A DNA stretch of 7,471 nucleotides from Anaerofilum sp. (lineage in GTDB: Bacteria > Bacillota > Clostridia > Oscillospirales > Ruminococcaceae). The notes under the pieces are model-generated. The model did not search any database. It saw only the letters and a list, made by a program, of their open reading frames with translations, and was not told the DNA's origin. Below are positions 1 through 5,263 of the stretch, in pieces (position 1 is the first letter of the stretch; every line of letters starts with the position of its first letter). Both the position numbers and the translations under genes were made by a program. The DNA lies in the NCBI GenBank assembly GCA_020024115.1, contig JAHHUF010000086.1, positions 1 through 7,471 on the forward strand, in the 5' to 3' direction.

Positions 1-1
1 G

Positions 2-412
2 GGTATGGTTGGCGATTTTGCAAAAAGTGTCCCGGAAGAAAAGGGATTGAGTTTGGAGTTTCGCAGCGTCATGGGTGTGGAACTGCCCATCGTTCATTTG
101 GAGCCACGGGAGCAAACTGAGTTTTATTATGGATTGTATTCCACGAACAGCCAACTGGATGACGTATACTTTCAGTTTGAGGAAGTAAAGCGTCTGACAG
201 TGGAACTTGCTGAGGTAGAAGGCAGCGTTTATCGCTTGGCAGTGGCAATTAAAAAGACACAAAAGCGTGCAAATGCTTTGAACAATATCATGATTCCAAA
301 GTTTACTTCTACAATTAAGTTTATTACAGAAGCATTGGAAGAAAAAGAGCGTGAGGAGTTTTCACGCTTGAAGGTAATTAAAAGGCAAAAGGACAGCCAG
401 ATGTCTGATTAA
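2..412 (+). CDS. V-type ATPase/ATP synthase subunit D, C-terminal part (partial)
   Basis: Only the last 136 residues are present; the frame is open to the left edge, so the start lies outside the window and the methionine at position 5 is probably internal. Subunit D forms the central rotor stalk of the V/A-type rotary ATPase, linking the A3B3 head to the membrane ring. The visible part has the C-terminal signature of the family: a charged helical stretch with KKTQKRANALNN around visible residues 84-95, then IPKF and a long Glu/Lys/Arg-rich helix ending in EREEFSRLKVIKRQK, as expected for the coiled-coil C-terminal arm. Family members are usually about 200-220 residues, so roughly 70-80 are missing on the left. 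The gene is followed ten bases later by a strong terminator, so it is probably the last gene of a V-ATPase operon lying to the left. The gene symbol (ntpD or atpD) is left blank because naming varies. Confidence 0.93.
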   Translation, partial: GMVGDFAKSVPEEKGLSLEFRSVMGVELPIVHLEPREQTEFYYGLYSTNSQLDDVYFQFEEVKRLTVELAEVEGSVYRLAVAIKKTQKRANALNNIMIPKFTSTIKFITEALEEKEREEFSRLKVIKRQKDSQMSD

Positions 413-421
413 AAGCAAATT

Positions 422-460
422 AAAACAGGGGAACTTGCAAAAGTTCTCCTGTTTTGTTTT
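422..460 (+). terminator. Rho-independent terminator of the V-ATPase operon
   Basis: A 15-bp stem (422-436 with 441-455, one G-T wobble) closes on a GCAA tetraloop of the stable GNRA class and runs into a T-rich tail ending at 460. It starts ten bases after the subunit D stop codon, so it should end the V-ATPase transcript and separate it from the DUF1624 gene. Confidence 0.93.
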
Positions 461-461
461 A

Positions 462-490
462 TAGAAAAACACTGGGGGATATGATATAAT
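462..490 (+). promoter_or_regulatory. Candidate sigma-A promoter P1 upstream of the DUF1624 gene
   Basis: A perfect TATAAT at 485-490 is preceded by TG one base upstream (482-483, extended -10). A weak -35, TAGAAA at 462-467, sits 17 bases away. Transcription would begin near 497, giving a leader of about 175 bases before the start at 673. The -35 touches the end of the preceding terminator's T tract. Confidence 0.5.
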
Positions 491-600
491 TAAATACAAA
501 TATCGTGATTCTGGCAGAAAAATTTCAAAAATGCCTGCTGAAACTATTGTAGGAATTAACATATTTTGATAAGAGATGACTGTCAGATAGAATGACGATA

Positions 601-630
601 TTGTCAATTTCAGTTTGTTGAAAATACAAT
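601..630 (+). promoter_or_regulatory. Candidate sigma-A promoter P2 just upstream of the DUF1624 gene
   Basis: TTGTCA at 601-606 and TACAAT at 625-630 each match consensus in five of six positions, with an 18-base spacer. Transcription would begin near 637 and leave a short 36-base leader. The -35 lies in the right arm of an imperfect 14-bp palindrome (593-606). P1 and P2 may both be used; which one dominates cannot be read from sequence. Confidence 0.5.
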
Positions 631-672
631 TGTGTTCAAAATAGATGGATAAAAAATAAAGGGCGAAATAAT

Positions 673-1446
673 ATGCAGATAACACTTGATAAAAAAATAC
701 AAACATCTAGCCGGTTATGCTTGTTGGATGGTTTACGAGGGTTTGCTCTTGTCAATATGATTTTGTATCACACTCTATATGATGTGGTCTATATTTTTGG
801 GCATCCTATTGGATGGTTTCAATCTCAAACAGGATATTTGTGGCAGCAAAGCATTTGTTGGTGTTTTATTTTGCTTTCAGGGTTTTGTTTTTCGTTGGGG
901 AAAAAGCCAATCAAACGAGGTGGTTTGATTTTTGTTATGGGGTGTGCTGTCAGTTTAGTTACAGCCATTGTCATGCCGGAACAGCGGGTACGATTTGGTA
1001 TTTTGAGTTTGATTGGGTGCAGCATGATTTTCACAGAATTATGCAGTAACCTTTTAAAAAAAATAAACCCCTTTGGAGGTTTGGGGTTGTCGTTTGGGAT
1101 ATTTTTGTTGACAAAGACTGTTCCAATTGGAGCAGTGGGATTTGCGGATATGCCCATTATAGCTTTGCCAAAGGTGCTGTATCAAACCAGTTGGCTCTAT
1201 CCCTTGGGGTTGCCTCGATGGGACTTTTTTTCAAGTGATTACTTTTCCATCATTCCGTGGCTGTTTTTGTATTGGACAGGTTATTTCCTTGCAAAAGCAG
1301 CGGGGGATTGCCAACGGTTTGCATGTTTGAAACAGTCAATTCCTGTTTTGGGCTGGATTGGCAAACGCAGTTTGTGGATTTATTTAGCACATCAGCCTGT
1401 TGTGTATGCTGTGCTAATGCTATTACATCAATTGCATTTTGTTTGA
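673..1446 (+). CDS. DUF1624 family membrane protein (heparan-alpha-glucosaminide N-acetyltransferase-like)
   Basis: This 257-residue integral membrane protein matches the DUF1624 group related to the catalytic domain of lysosomal heparan-alpha-glucosaminide N-acetyltransferase. Seen in sequence: DGLRG at residues 19-23 entering the first membrane helix; MILYHTLYD at 29-37, with the His and Asp typical of the group; SSDYFSIIPW at 187-196, matching the family's DYFPLxPW segment; and IGKRSLWIYLAHQPV at 229-243, with its conserved LxHQP end. About seven hydrophobic helices can be traced (roughly 21-43, 56-76, 83-101, 106-124, 135-150, 192-210, 224-252). The start follows AAAGGG at 658-663 by nine bases. 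Family knowledge suggests acyl transfer across the membrane to a sugar or envelope component, but substrate and donor are unknown here. It is probably co-transcribed with the broken hydrolase gene 48 bases downstream. The family call is firm; the activity is inferred. Confidence 0.85.
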   Translation: MQITLDKKIQTSSRLCLLDGLRGFALVNMILYHTLYDVVYIFGHPIGWFQSQTGYLWQQSICWCFILLSGFCFSLGKKPIKRGGLIFVMGCAVSLVTAIVMPEQRVRFGILSLIGCSMIFTELCSNLLKKINPFGGLGLSFGIFLLTKTVPIGAVGFADMPIIALPKVLYQTSWLYPLGLPRWDFFSSDYFSIIPWLFLYWTGYFLAKAAGDCQRFACLKQSIPVLGWIGKRSLWIYLAHQPVVYAVLMLLHQLHFV

Positions 1447-1494
1447 TTTGAATTACCAAAATTATGGTGAGACGATTGAAATAAGGCATACAAA

Positions 1495-2258
1495 GTGGAT
1501 AACTGGTTTACAGTGGATGAAATTGATGCAGAAACTTACATTATCAGTGAATATTGTCATTGGGAAGAAACACATTGTTATTTGCTGAATGGAAATGAAC
1601 GGAGTTTGTTGATTGATACAGGGCTGGGTATTTCAAATATATATGATGAAGTGAAAAAGAGAACCAATAAATCCATTACAGCAGTGGCAACACATATCCA
1701 TTGGGACCATATTAGAAGACACAAGTATTTTCCGGACTTTTACGCTCAGACAGAAGAACTCAGTTGGCTGAATGGAGAATTTCCTTTGTCGATTGAAGCG
1801 GTAAAGGAAATGGCATCTGGGCATGGTGCTTTGCCACAGAATTTTGACATCAACCAATATGAAATTTTTCACAAGGGATGCCCACCAGAGTGCTGACAGA
1901 CCATGATATAATTGATATTGGAGGAAGAAGGATTGAAAGGTTGCACACACCAGGACATTCACCGAGACACCTATGCTTTTGGGAAAAAGAAAAGGGATAT
2001 TTATTTACCAATGATTTGGTTTATATAGATATATTGTTTGCATATTATCCTTCTACCGACCCACAGGCATATCTGACTTCGTTGAAAAAAGTTGCTTCAT
2101 TGCCTGTCACAAAGGTGTTTCTCGGGCATCATTCTTTGGATATACAGCCAGAGATTTTAAGTCGTATCTGCACAGAATTTAACAAGCTGAATACAGCCGG
2201 AAATCTTCATCATGGCAGTGGCATTTTTCGCTATGGGGATTGGGGAATATGGTTATAA
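1495..2258 (+). pseudogene. Metallo-beta-lactamase-fold hydrolase, broken by a frameshift
   Basis: Two overlapping frames (1495-1896 and 1878-2258) encode consecutive halves of one MBL-fold hydrolase. Going back one base at 1875 joins HKG to MPTRVL and gives a protein of about 254 residues, the usual length, so a single G lost from a GGG run at 1875-1877 explains it. The first half carries LLIDTGLG and the metal motif HIHWDH. The second carries HTPGHS, the Asp of FTNDLVY and the His of LGHHSLD, so every expected metal ligand is still encoded across the two frames. The start is GTG at 1495, eight bases after AAGG at 1483-1486; an in-frame stop at 1477 excludes an earlier start. Several positions that are usually glycine are changed (HIRRH, HSPRH, FTND), which points to real decay more than a sequencing slip, though an assembly error is not excluded. 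The sequence around the shift is not a classical slippery heptamer. Substrate unknown. Confidence 0.8.
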
Positions 2259-2296
2259 AATACTTTCATGGGATTGCTAAAACCAGATATAAAATT

Positions 2297-2332
2297 AAAA
2301 AGACCAGAGGTACTGAATCCTCTGGTCTTTTT
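2297..2332. terminator. Bidirectional terminator between convergent units
   Basis: A perfect 14-bp stem (2297-2310 with 2319-2332) encloses an eight-base loop. The stem starts with five As and ends with five Ts, so either strand's transcript gives a hairpin followed by a U run. It lies 38 bases after the hydrolase stop on the plus strand and about 160 bases beyond the flavodoxin stop on the minus strand, and can serve both converging units. Confidence 0.9.
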
Positions 2333-2494
2333 AGGTAACCCCGCTGTGTTTGTTTGGTATGCTTGTTTAATAGAGCAAAAAGCGAAAAAAGCGAAAATTT
2401 GTTTGTAGGAGAAAGAAGTTGTTTCAGCAGGGGGGAAAGCCATCACCAGACAATAAGGTAAGGAAACTGTATGGAAATGGCATTGAAAGCAAAA
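2333..2494. other. Non-coding 3' flank of the flavodoxin gene
   Basis: No supported gene is seen. The stretch contains a short tandem AGCGAAAA repeat (around 2380-2398). Open frames crossing it on the plus strand run on antisense to the flavodoxin gene and resemble nothing recognisable. On the minus strand it would be the long 3' untranslated region of the flavodoxin mRNA, since no closer terminator is visible. Confidence 0.4.
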
Positions 2495-2926
2495 TTAGAA
2501 GTTGGCAAAGCCTTCGCCAAAGCTACGGCAGTTGGACAAGCCATCATCGTCAGGAGTGTTGTTGACGATTAAGCCTTCGCCGTTGTACAGGCTTGCACCA
2601 GCTGCGGATACACGGTCTTGCCAATCACGCATCCATTGACCGTCGCCCCAATCATAGGAACCGAACAGAGCCAGCTTTTTGCCAGACAGAGAGGATTCCA
2701 AGCCGGAGAAGAATGGCTCAAATTCGCCCTCCTCCAGAACTTCTGCCCCCATAGCAGGACAGCCAAGTGCCAACAGGTCAGCAGACAAAGCATCCTCAGC
2801 AGAAGCAGCATCAACAGAGAGAACGGTGACATTTGCACCAGCAGTTTTTGCACCCTCTGCAATGGCATTTGCCATCATTTCGGTGTTTCCGGTTGCAGAC
2901 CAGTAGATAATAGTCATATTTTTCAT
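2495..2926 (-). CDS. Flavodoxin
   Basis: A 143-residue short-chain flavodoxin, a soluble low-potential electron carrier that binds FMN without covalent attachment. Seen in sequence: beta-strand MTIIYW, then the FMN phosphate loop SATGNTE at residues 10-16; the second flavin-binding loop around GCPAMGAEVLEE at 55-66; and the third loop GSYDWGDGQWM at 89-99, where Tyr and Trp are placed to pack against the isoalloxazine ring. A C-terminal PDDDGLSNCRSFG segment is typical of clostridial flavodoxins. Length matches the family (about 140). The start has AAAGGAG (2937-2943), with a ribosome binding site eight bases from ATG. It lies 60 bases downstream of the DUF3793 gene with no terminator between, so the two are probably one transcript from the regulated promoter at 3644-3672. 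Flavodoxin usually replaces ferredoxin when iron is scarce; that this applies here is inferred from the operator architecture, not shown. Confidence 0.95.
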   Translation of the reverse strand: MKNMTIIYWSATGNTEMMANAIAEGAKTAGANVTVLSVDAASAEDALSADLLALGCPAMGAEVLEEGEFEPFFSGLESSLSGKKLALFGSYDWGDGQWMRDWQDRVSAAGASLYNGEGLIVNNTPDDDGLSNCRSFGEGFANF

Positions 2927-2986
2927 TTGTAGTAGCTCCTTTTAAATTAGTAAATTTTTATAGATACAATAAAATAGAAGATATTG

Positions 2987-3550
2987 TTATGCAACGCCAA
3001 ACATTTTTGTAATTGTGGCGCCTTGCTCTAGACGGCGGCAGACAGCCTCACGACAGCGGTCATAGCGGTAAAACAATTGTTTTGCACTTTGTGGATTGGT
3101 GTACACTTTCCAATAGCCACAAAGCTGAAAGTTTTGCCCTTTGTATTGTTCAAAGGCGATGACATCCTCTGGAGGATAGCCTAGAAACAAACCAATTTCA
3201 TGAGGAAAATCGCTGCTGTTTGAAAATCTCCGCTGCAAATGCTGCAAAAGCTGTGGAATGTCTGCGCAAGCAGGGTAGCCGTCTTGGGACAATAGCTGCT
3301 GTACCAATGGAAGGCTGACCTGCTGCATGAGAGGCTTTTCTCGGTAGACAAGCAGTAGATACCGTTTGGGACATTCACAAAGCACACAGAAACGAATATC
3401 AGTTCCCGAAAATGCAGTTTGATATTCTCTTAGGATTGCTTCAAATGCAGGAAAATTTTTCTTTAAACAGCTGAACAAATTTGCGGGTTTAATTCCTGCC
3501 AAAGCAGGGGAGCAATGATGAGCAAGCTGTTGTTCAAACAGAAACGACAT
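2987..3550 (-). CDS. DUF3793 family protein, function unknown
   Basis: This 187-residue soluble protein belongs to the DUF3793 family, found mainly in Clostridia. Recognisable segments are the N-terminal HHCSPALAGIKPANLFS (residues 11-27), the central block FPHEIGLFLGYPPEDV (115-130), KGQN (137-140) and GYWKVY (145-150), followed by a basic Cys-containing helix (YDRCREAVCRRL, 163-174). There is no signal peptide or membrane helix. Cysteines are fairly frequent (13, 28, 55, 58, 60, 95, 144, 166, 171), including CVLCEC at 55-60, but no standard iron-sulfur or zinc motif can be assigned. The start is set by AAAGGAGG at 3557-3564, six bases from ATG. It is the first gene of the unit with flavodoxin, under a strong promoter with two palindromes and a leader hairpin. 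My recollection is that such genes recur near flavodoxin and ferrous-iron transport genes in Clostridia, which would suit a role in iron or redox stress. No activity can be assigned. Confidence 0.85.
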   Translation of the reverse strand: MSFLFEQQLAHHCSPALAGIKPANLFSCLKKNFPAFEAILREYQTAFSGTDIRFCVLCECPKRYLLLVYREKPLMQQVSLPLVQQLLSQDGYPACADIPQLLQHLQRRFSNSSDFPHEIGLFLGYPPEDVIAFEQYKGQNFQLCGYWKVYTNPQSAKQLFYRYDRCREAVCRRLEQGATITKMFGVA

Positions 3551-3562
3551 AAGCGGCCTCCT

Positions 3563-3584
3563 TTAGTTAGTAAAAACTAACTAA
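3563..3584 (-). promoter_or_regulatory. Operator-like palindrome O1 next to the DUF3793 ribosome binding site
   Basis: A perfect inverted repeat on the minus strand, TTAGTTAGT / four Ts / ACTAACTAA, with nine-base arms. It contains GTTAG-N6-CTAAC, the same core as O2. It overlaps the last two bases of the ribosome binding site (3557-3564). Its centre is about 54 bp, near five helical turns, downstream of the O2 centre, so one dimeric repressor could bind both sites on one DNA face. The same repeat could fold in the RNA leader. Confidence 0.65.
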
Positions 3585-3592
3585 GTGACTTT

Positions 3593-3613
3593 AAAAAAGA
3601 ACACCGAAGTGTT
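3593..3613 (-). terminator. Possible leader attenuator: UUCG hairpin followed by U6
   Basis: On the minus strand AACAC-TTCG-GTGTT forms a five-bp stem closed by the very stable C(UUCG)G tetraloop; one base later comes a run of six Ts (3598-3593). This sits inside the predicted 5' leader of the DUF3793-flavodoxin mRNA, between O2 and O1. The stem is short, so it may be a weak attenuator, a pause site or a simple leader hairpin. Confidence 0.35.
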
Positions 3614-3617
3614 TTTG

Positions 3618-3637
3618 AAGTTAGCATTAACTAACTT
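3618..3637 (-). promoter_or_regulatory. Operator-like palindrome O2 at the predicted transcription start
   Basis: On the minus strand AAGTTAG-N6-CTAACTT is an inverted repeat with seven-base arms and the same GTTAG-N6-CTAAC core as O1. It begins six bases after the -10 box and covers the predicted +1, a classical position for a repressor that blocks RNA polymerase. The TTAG/CTAA half-sites recall DtxR/IdeR-type operators, but that family's consensus has a one-base centre, so the regulator is not identified. Confidence 0.65.
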
Positions 3638-3643
3638 GATGAT

Positions 3644-3672
3644 ATATTACCACACAAAAAACAGTTTGTCAA
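3644..3672 (-). promoter_or_regulatory. Strong sigma-A promoter of the DUF3793-flavodoxin unit
   Basis: Reading the minus strand, a perfect TTGACA (3672-3667), a 17-base spacer and TAATAT (3649-3644, five of six) with TG one base upstream (extended -10) make a near-ideal promoter. The start point would be near 3637, inside O2, leaving a leader of about 86 bases. So strong a core with palindromes at +1 suggests a gene that is off by repression and high when released. Confidence 0.85.
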
Positions 3673-3679
3673 CTCTTTT

Positions 3680-3697
3680 TTGAAAAAATTTTTTCAA
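3680..3697. repeat. A/T palindrome upstream of the DUF3793 promoter
   Basis: A perfect 18-bp palindrome, TTGAAAAAA joined to TTTTTTCAA, ends eight bases upstream of the -35 box of the minus-strand promoter. Phased A and T tracts in this position can act as an UP element for the polymerase alpha subunit or bend the DNA. No following run makes it a terminator. Confidence 0.5.
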
Positions 3698-3762
3698 GCA
3701 ATAAAAGATGGAGTTTAAAGGTTTGTTTCACAAAAGATAGCGATATATCAAATAAAATATAT

Positions 3763-3802
3763 AAAAAATCAGCAAACTCTTTTTTAAGAACTTGCTGATT
3801 TT
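3763..3802 (-). terminator. Rho-independent terminator of the purC-purA-purB operon
   Basis: An 11-bp stem (3765-3775 with 3792-3802) continues, after an A-C mismatch pair on each side, into a TCTT/AAGA inner stem with a T4 loop. On the minus strand it is followed by a run of six Ts starting within the stem. It begins about 30 bases past the purB stop and separates the purine operon from the DUF3793 promoter. Confidence 0.88.
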
Positions 3803-3832
3803 GTTCGGGTTATCTGAAAAATAATATAAAAA

Positions 3833-5248
3833 TTACAGATTGATTTCTGCTTTCTCTGCGGTGAAGTTTTCCAGCAAAGGTTTCACTTTTTTCAGTAAAG
3901 CGTCCACCTGTTCCGGACAGCGTCCAATATACAGGCTGGGAGTCAGCACCTGCTGCAGTTCCTCCTCGGTCATATCAAAAGCAGGCTCAGCAGCAAGGCG
4001 TGCCAACAGGTCGCAGGGTAAGCCCTCTTTCATTTTAGCGGTTGCTGCCATAGAGCAGGTACGGATAATCTCATGCAACTCTTGACGGTCACCGCCACGC
4101 TTTACAGCTTCCATCATCAGGTTTTCGGTAGCAATAAAGGGCAAATATTCCTGTACGGTTTTTTCAACGATTTTTTCGTTTACATGCAGTCCATCTGTGA
4201 CATTTTGTGCCAGTCGCAAAATTGCATCTGCACACAAAAAGCCTTCGGGCATGGAAATACGACGGTTTGCAGAGTCGTCCAGAGTGCGCTCCAACCATTG
4301 AGTAGAGGCAGTCATGGGAGCGTTTGCAGCATCTGCCATTAAATAGCGTGCCAAAGAACAAATACGCTCAGAGCGCATGGGGTTGCGTTTATACGCCATT
4401 GCAGAGGAACCAATTTGATTTTTTTCAAAAGGTTCTTCCAGCTGACGGTCGTGCTGTAACAAACGAATATCATTTGCCATACGATAGCAGCTTTGTGCAA
4501 CAGAGGACAAACAGTTGAGGATACGGCTGTCCACCTTGCGGGGATAGGTTTGTCCACAAACATCAAAACATTCATCAAAGCCAAATTCGGCACTAATTTG
4601 ACGGTTCATTTCTTCAATCTTTGCAGAATCGCCTTCAAACAAATCCACAAAGCTCGCCTCGGTTCCGGTAGTGCCACGACAGCCCAAAAATTTGATGTTT
4701 TTGATTGCAAAATCAATTTCTTCCAAGTCAGACAAAAAGTCCTGCATCCACAAGGTTGCACGCTTGCCAACAGTGACCAACTGTGCAGGCTGATAATGGG
4801 TGTATCCCAAAGTAGGCATTGCTTTGTATTCTTCAGCAAAGGCTGCAAGGTTGGCGATAACTGCCAAAACCTCTTTGCGTAAGTATTGTAAGCCATCTCG
4901 GTAAATTACCAAATCAGCGTTATCGGTTACATAGCAACTGGTCGCACCCAGGTGAATGATGCCTGCTGCACAAGGGGCAGCTTTTCCATAGGTATATACA
5001 TGAGCCATAACATCATGGCGCACTTCTTTTTCTCTTGCAGCAGCACATTCGTAGTCAATTTCATCCAGATGTGCTTCCAGCGCATCAATTTGCTCCTGTG
5101 TGATGGGCAGCCCAAGATTTTTTTCTGCACGAGCCAACGCAACCCACAGCCGCCGCCATGTTTTGATGCGAGTGTCTGCCGAAAAAAGATTCAGCATATA
5201 CTTGGAGGCATAGCGGGAGGACAAAGGGGATTCGTAACAATCTTTCAT
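3833..5248 (-). CDS. purB: Adenylosuccinate lyase
   Basis: The 471-residue cytosolic enzyme acts twice in purine synthesis, removing fumarate from SAICAR to give AICAR and from adenylosuccinate to give AMP. It belongs to the fumarase/aspartase superfamily and works as a tetramer with shared active sites. Seen in sequence: RHDVMAHVYTYG at residues 77-88; GATSCYVTDNADL at 101-113; the catalytic-His segment LGYTHYQPAQ at 147-156 (His151); and the superfamily signature GSSAMAYKRNP at 280-290, with the flexible-loop catalytic Ser. The Ala in SAMAYKRNP replaces the commoner Pro, as in other clostridial PurB proteins. Length is normal for the group. ATG at 5248 follows an AAGAGGAG ribosome binding site (5256-5263) that overlaps the purA stop codon, only 13 bases away, so translation is probably coupled. 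It is the last gene of the purC-purA-purB unit. Confidence 0.97.
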   Translation of the reverse strand: MKDCYESPLSSRYASKYMLNLFSADTRIKTWRRLWVALARAEKNLGLPITQEQIDALEAHLDEIDYECAAAREKEVRHDVMAHVYTYGKAAPCAAGIIHLGATSCYVTDNADLVIYRDGLQYLRKEVLAVIANLAAFAEEYKAMPTLGYTHYQPAQLVTVGKRATLWMQDFLSDLEEIDFAIKNIKFLGCRGTTGTEASFVDLFEGDSAKIEEMNRQISAEFGFDECFDVCGQTYPRKVDSRILNCLSSVAQSCYRMANDIRLLQHDRQLEEPFEKNQIGSSAMAYKRNPMRSERICSLARYLMADAANAPMTASTQWLERTLDDSANRRISMPEGFLCADAILRLAQNVTDGLHVNEKIVEKTVQEYLPFIATENLMMEAVKRGGDRQELHEIIRTCSMAATAKMKEGLPCDLLARLAAEPAFDMTEEELQQVLTPSLYIGRCPEQVDALLKKVKPLLENFTAEKAEINL

Positions 5249-5255
5249 GATGATT

Positions 5256-5263
5256 CTCCTCTT
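5256..5263 (-). promoter_or_regulatory. purB ribosome binding site overlapping the purA stop
   Basis: AAGAGGAG lies seven bases upstream of the purB ATG and shares two bases with the purA stop codon (5262-5264). Ribosomes ending purA would sit on the purB start region, which supports coupled synthesis of the two enzymes of the IMP-to-AMP branch. Confidence 0.75.

Noticed and set aside
531..569. Short plus-strand frame starting MPAETIVG in the DUF1624 leader
   Set aside because: Twelve codons with no ribosome binding site; likely chance within the leader.
362..706. Minus-strand 114-codon open frame over the region before the DUF1624 gene
   Set aside because: It crosses the end of the V-ATPase gene, the terminator and two promoters on the opposite strand, is hydrophobic only because of AT-rich composition, and has no recognisable family.
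1868..1880. Programmed -1 frameshift in the metallo-hydrolase
   Set aside because: No slippery heptamer in the right phase and no obvious downstream stimulatory structure; a lost G in a G run is simpler.
1878..2258. Second half of the metallo-hydrolase as an independent gene
   Set aside because: Its start has no ribosome binding site at proper spacing and the protein lacks the HxHxDH half of the active site; it is better explained as part of a frameshifted gene.
2618..2932. Long plus-strand frames opposite the flavodoxin gene
   Set aside because: They are antisense to a clear flavodoxin, with no family resemblance or ribosome binding site.
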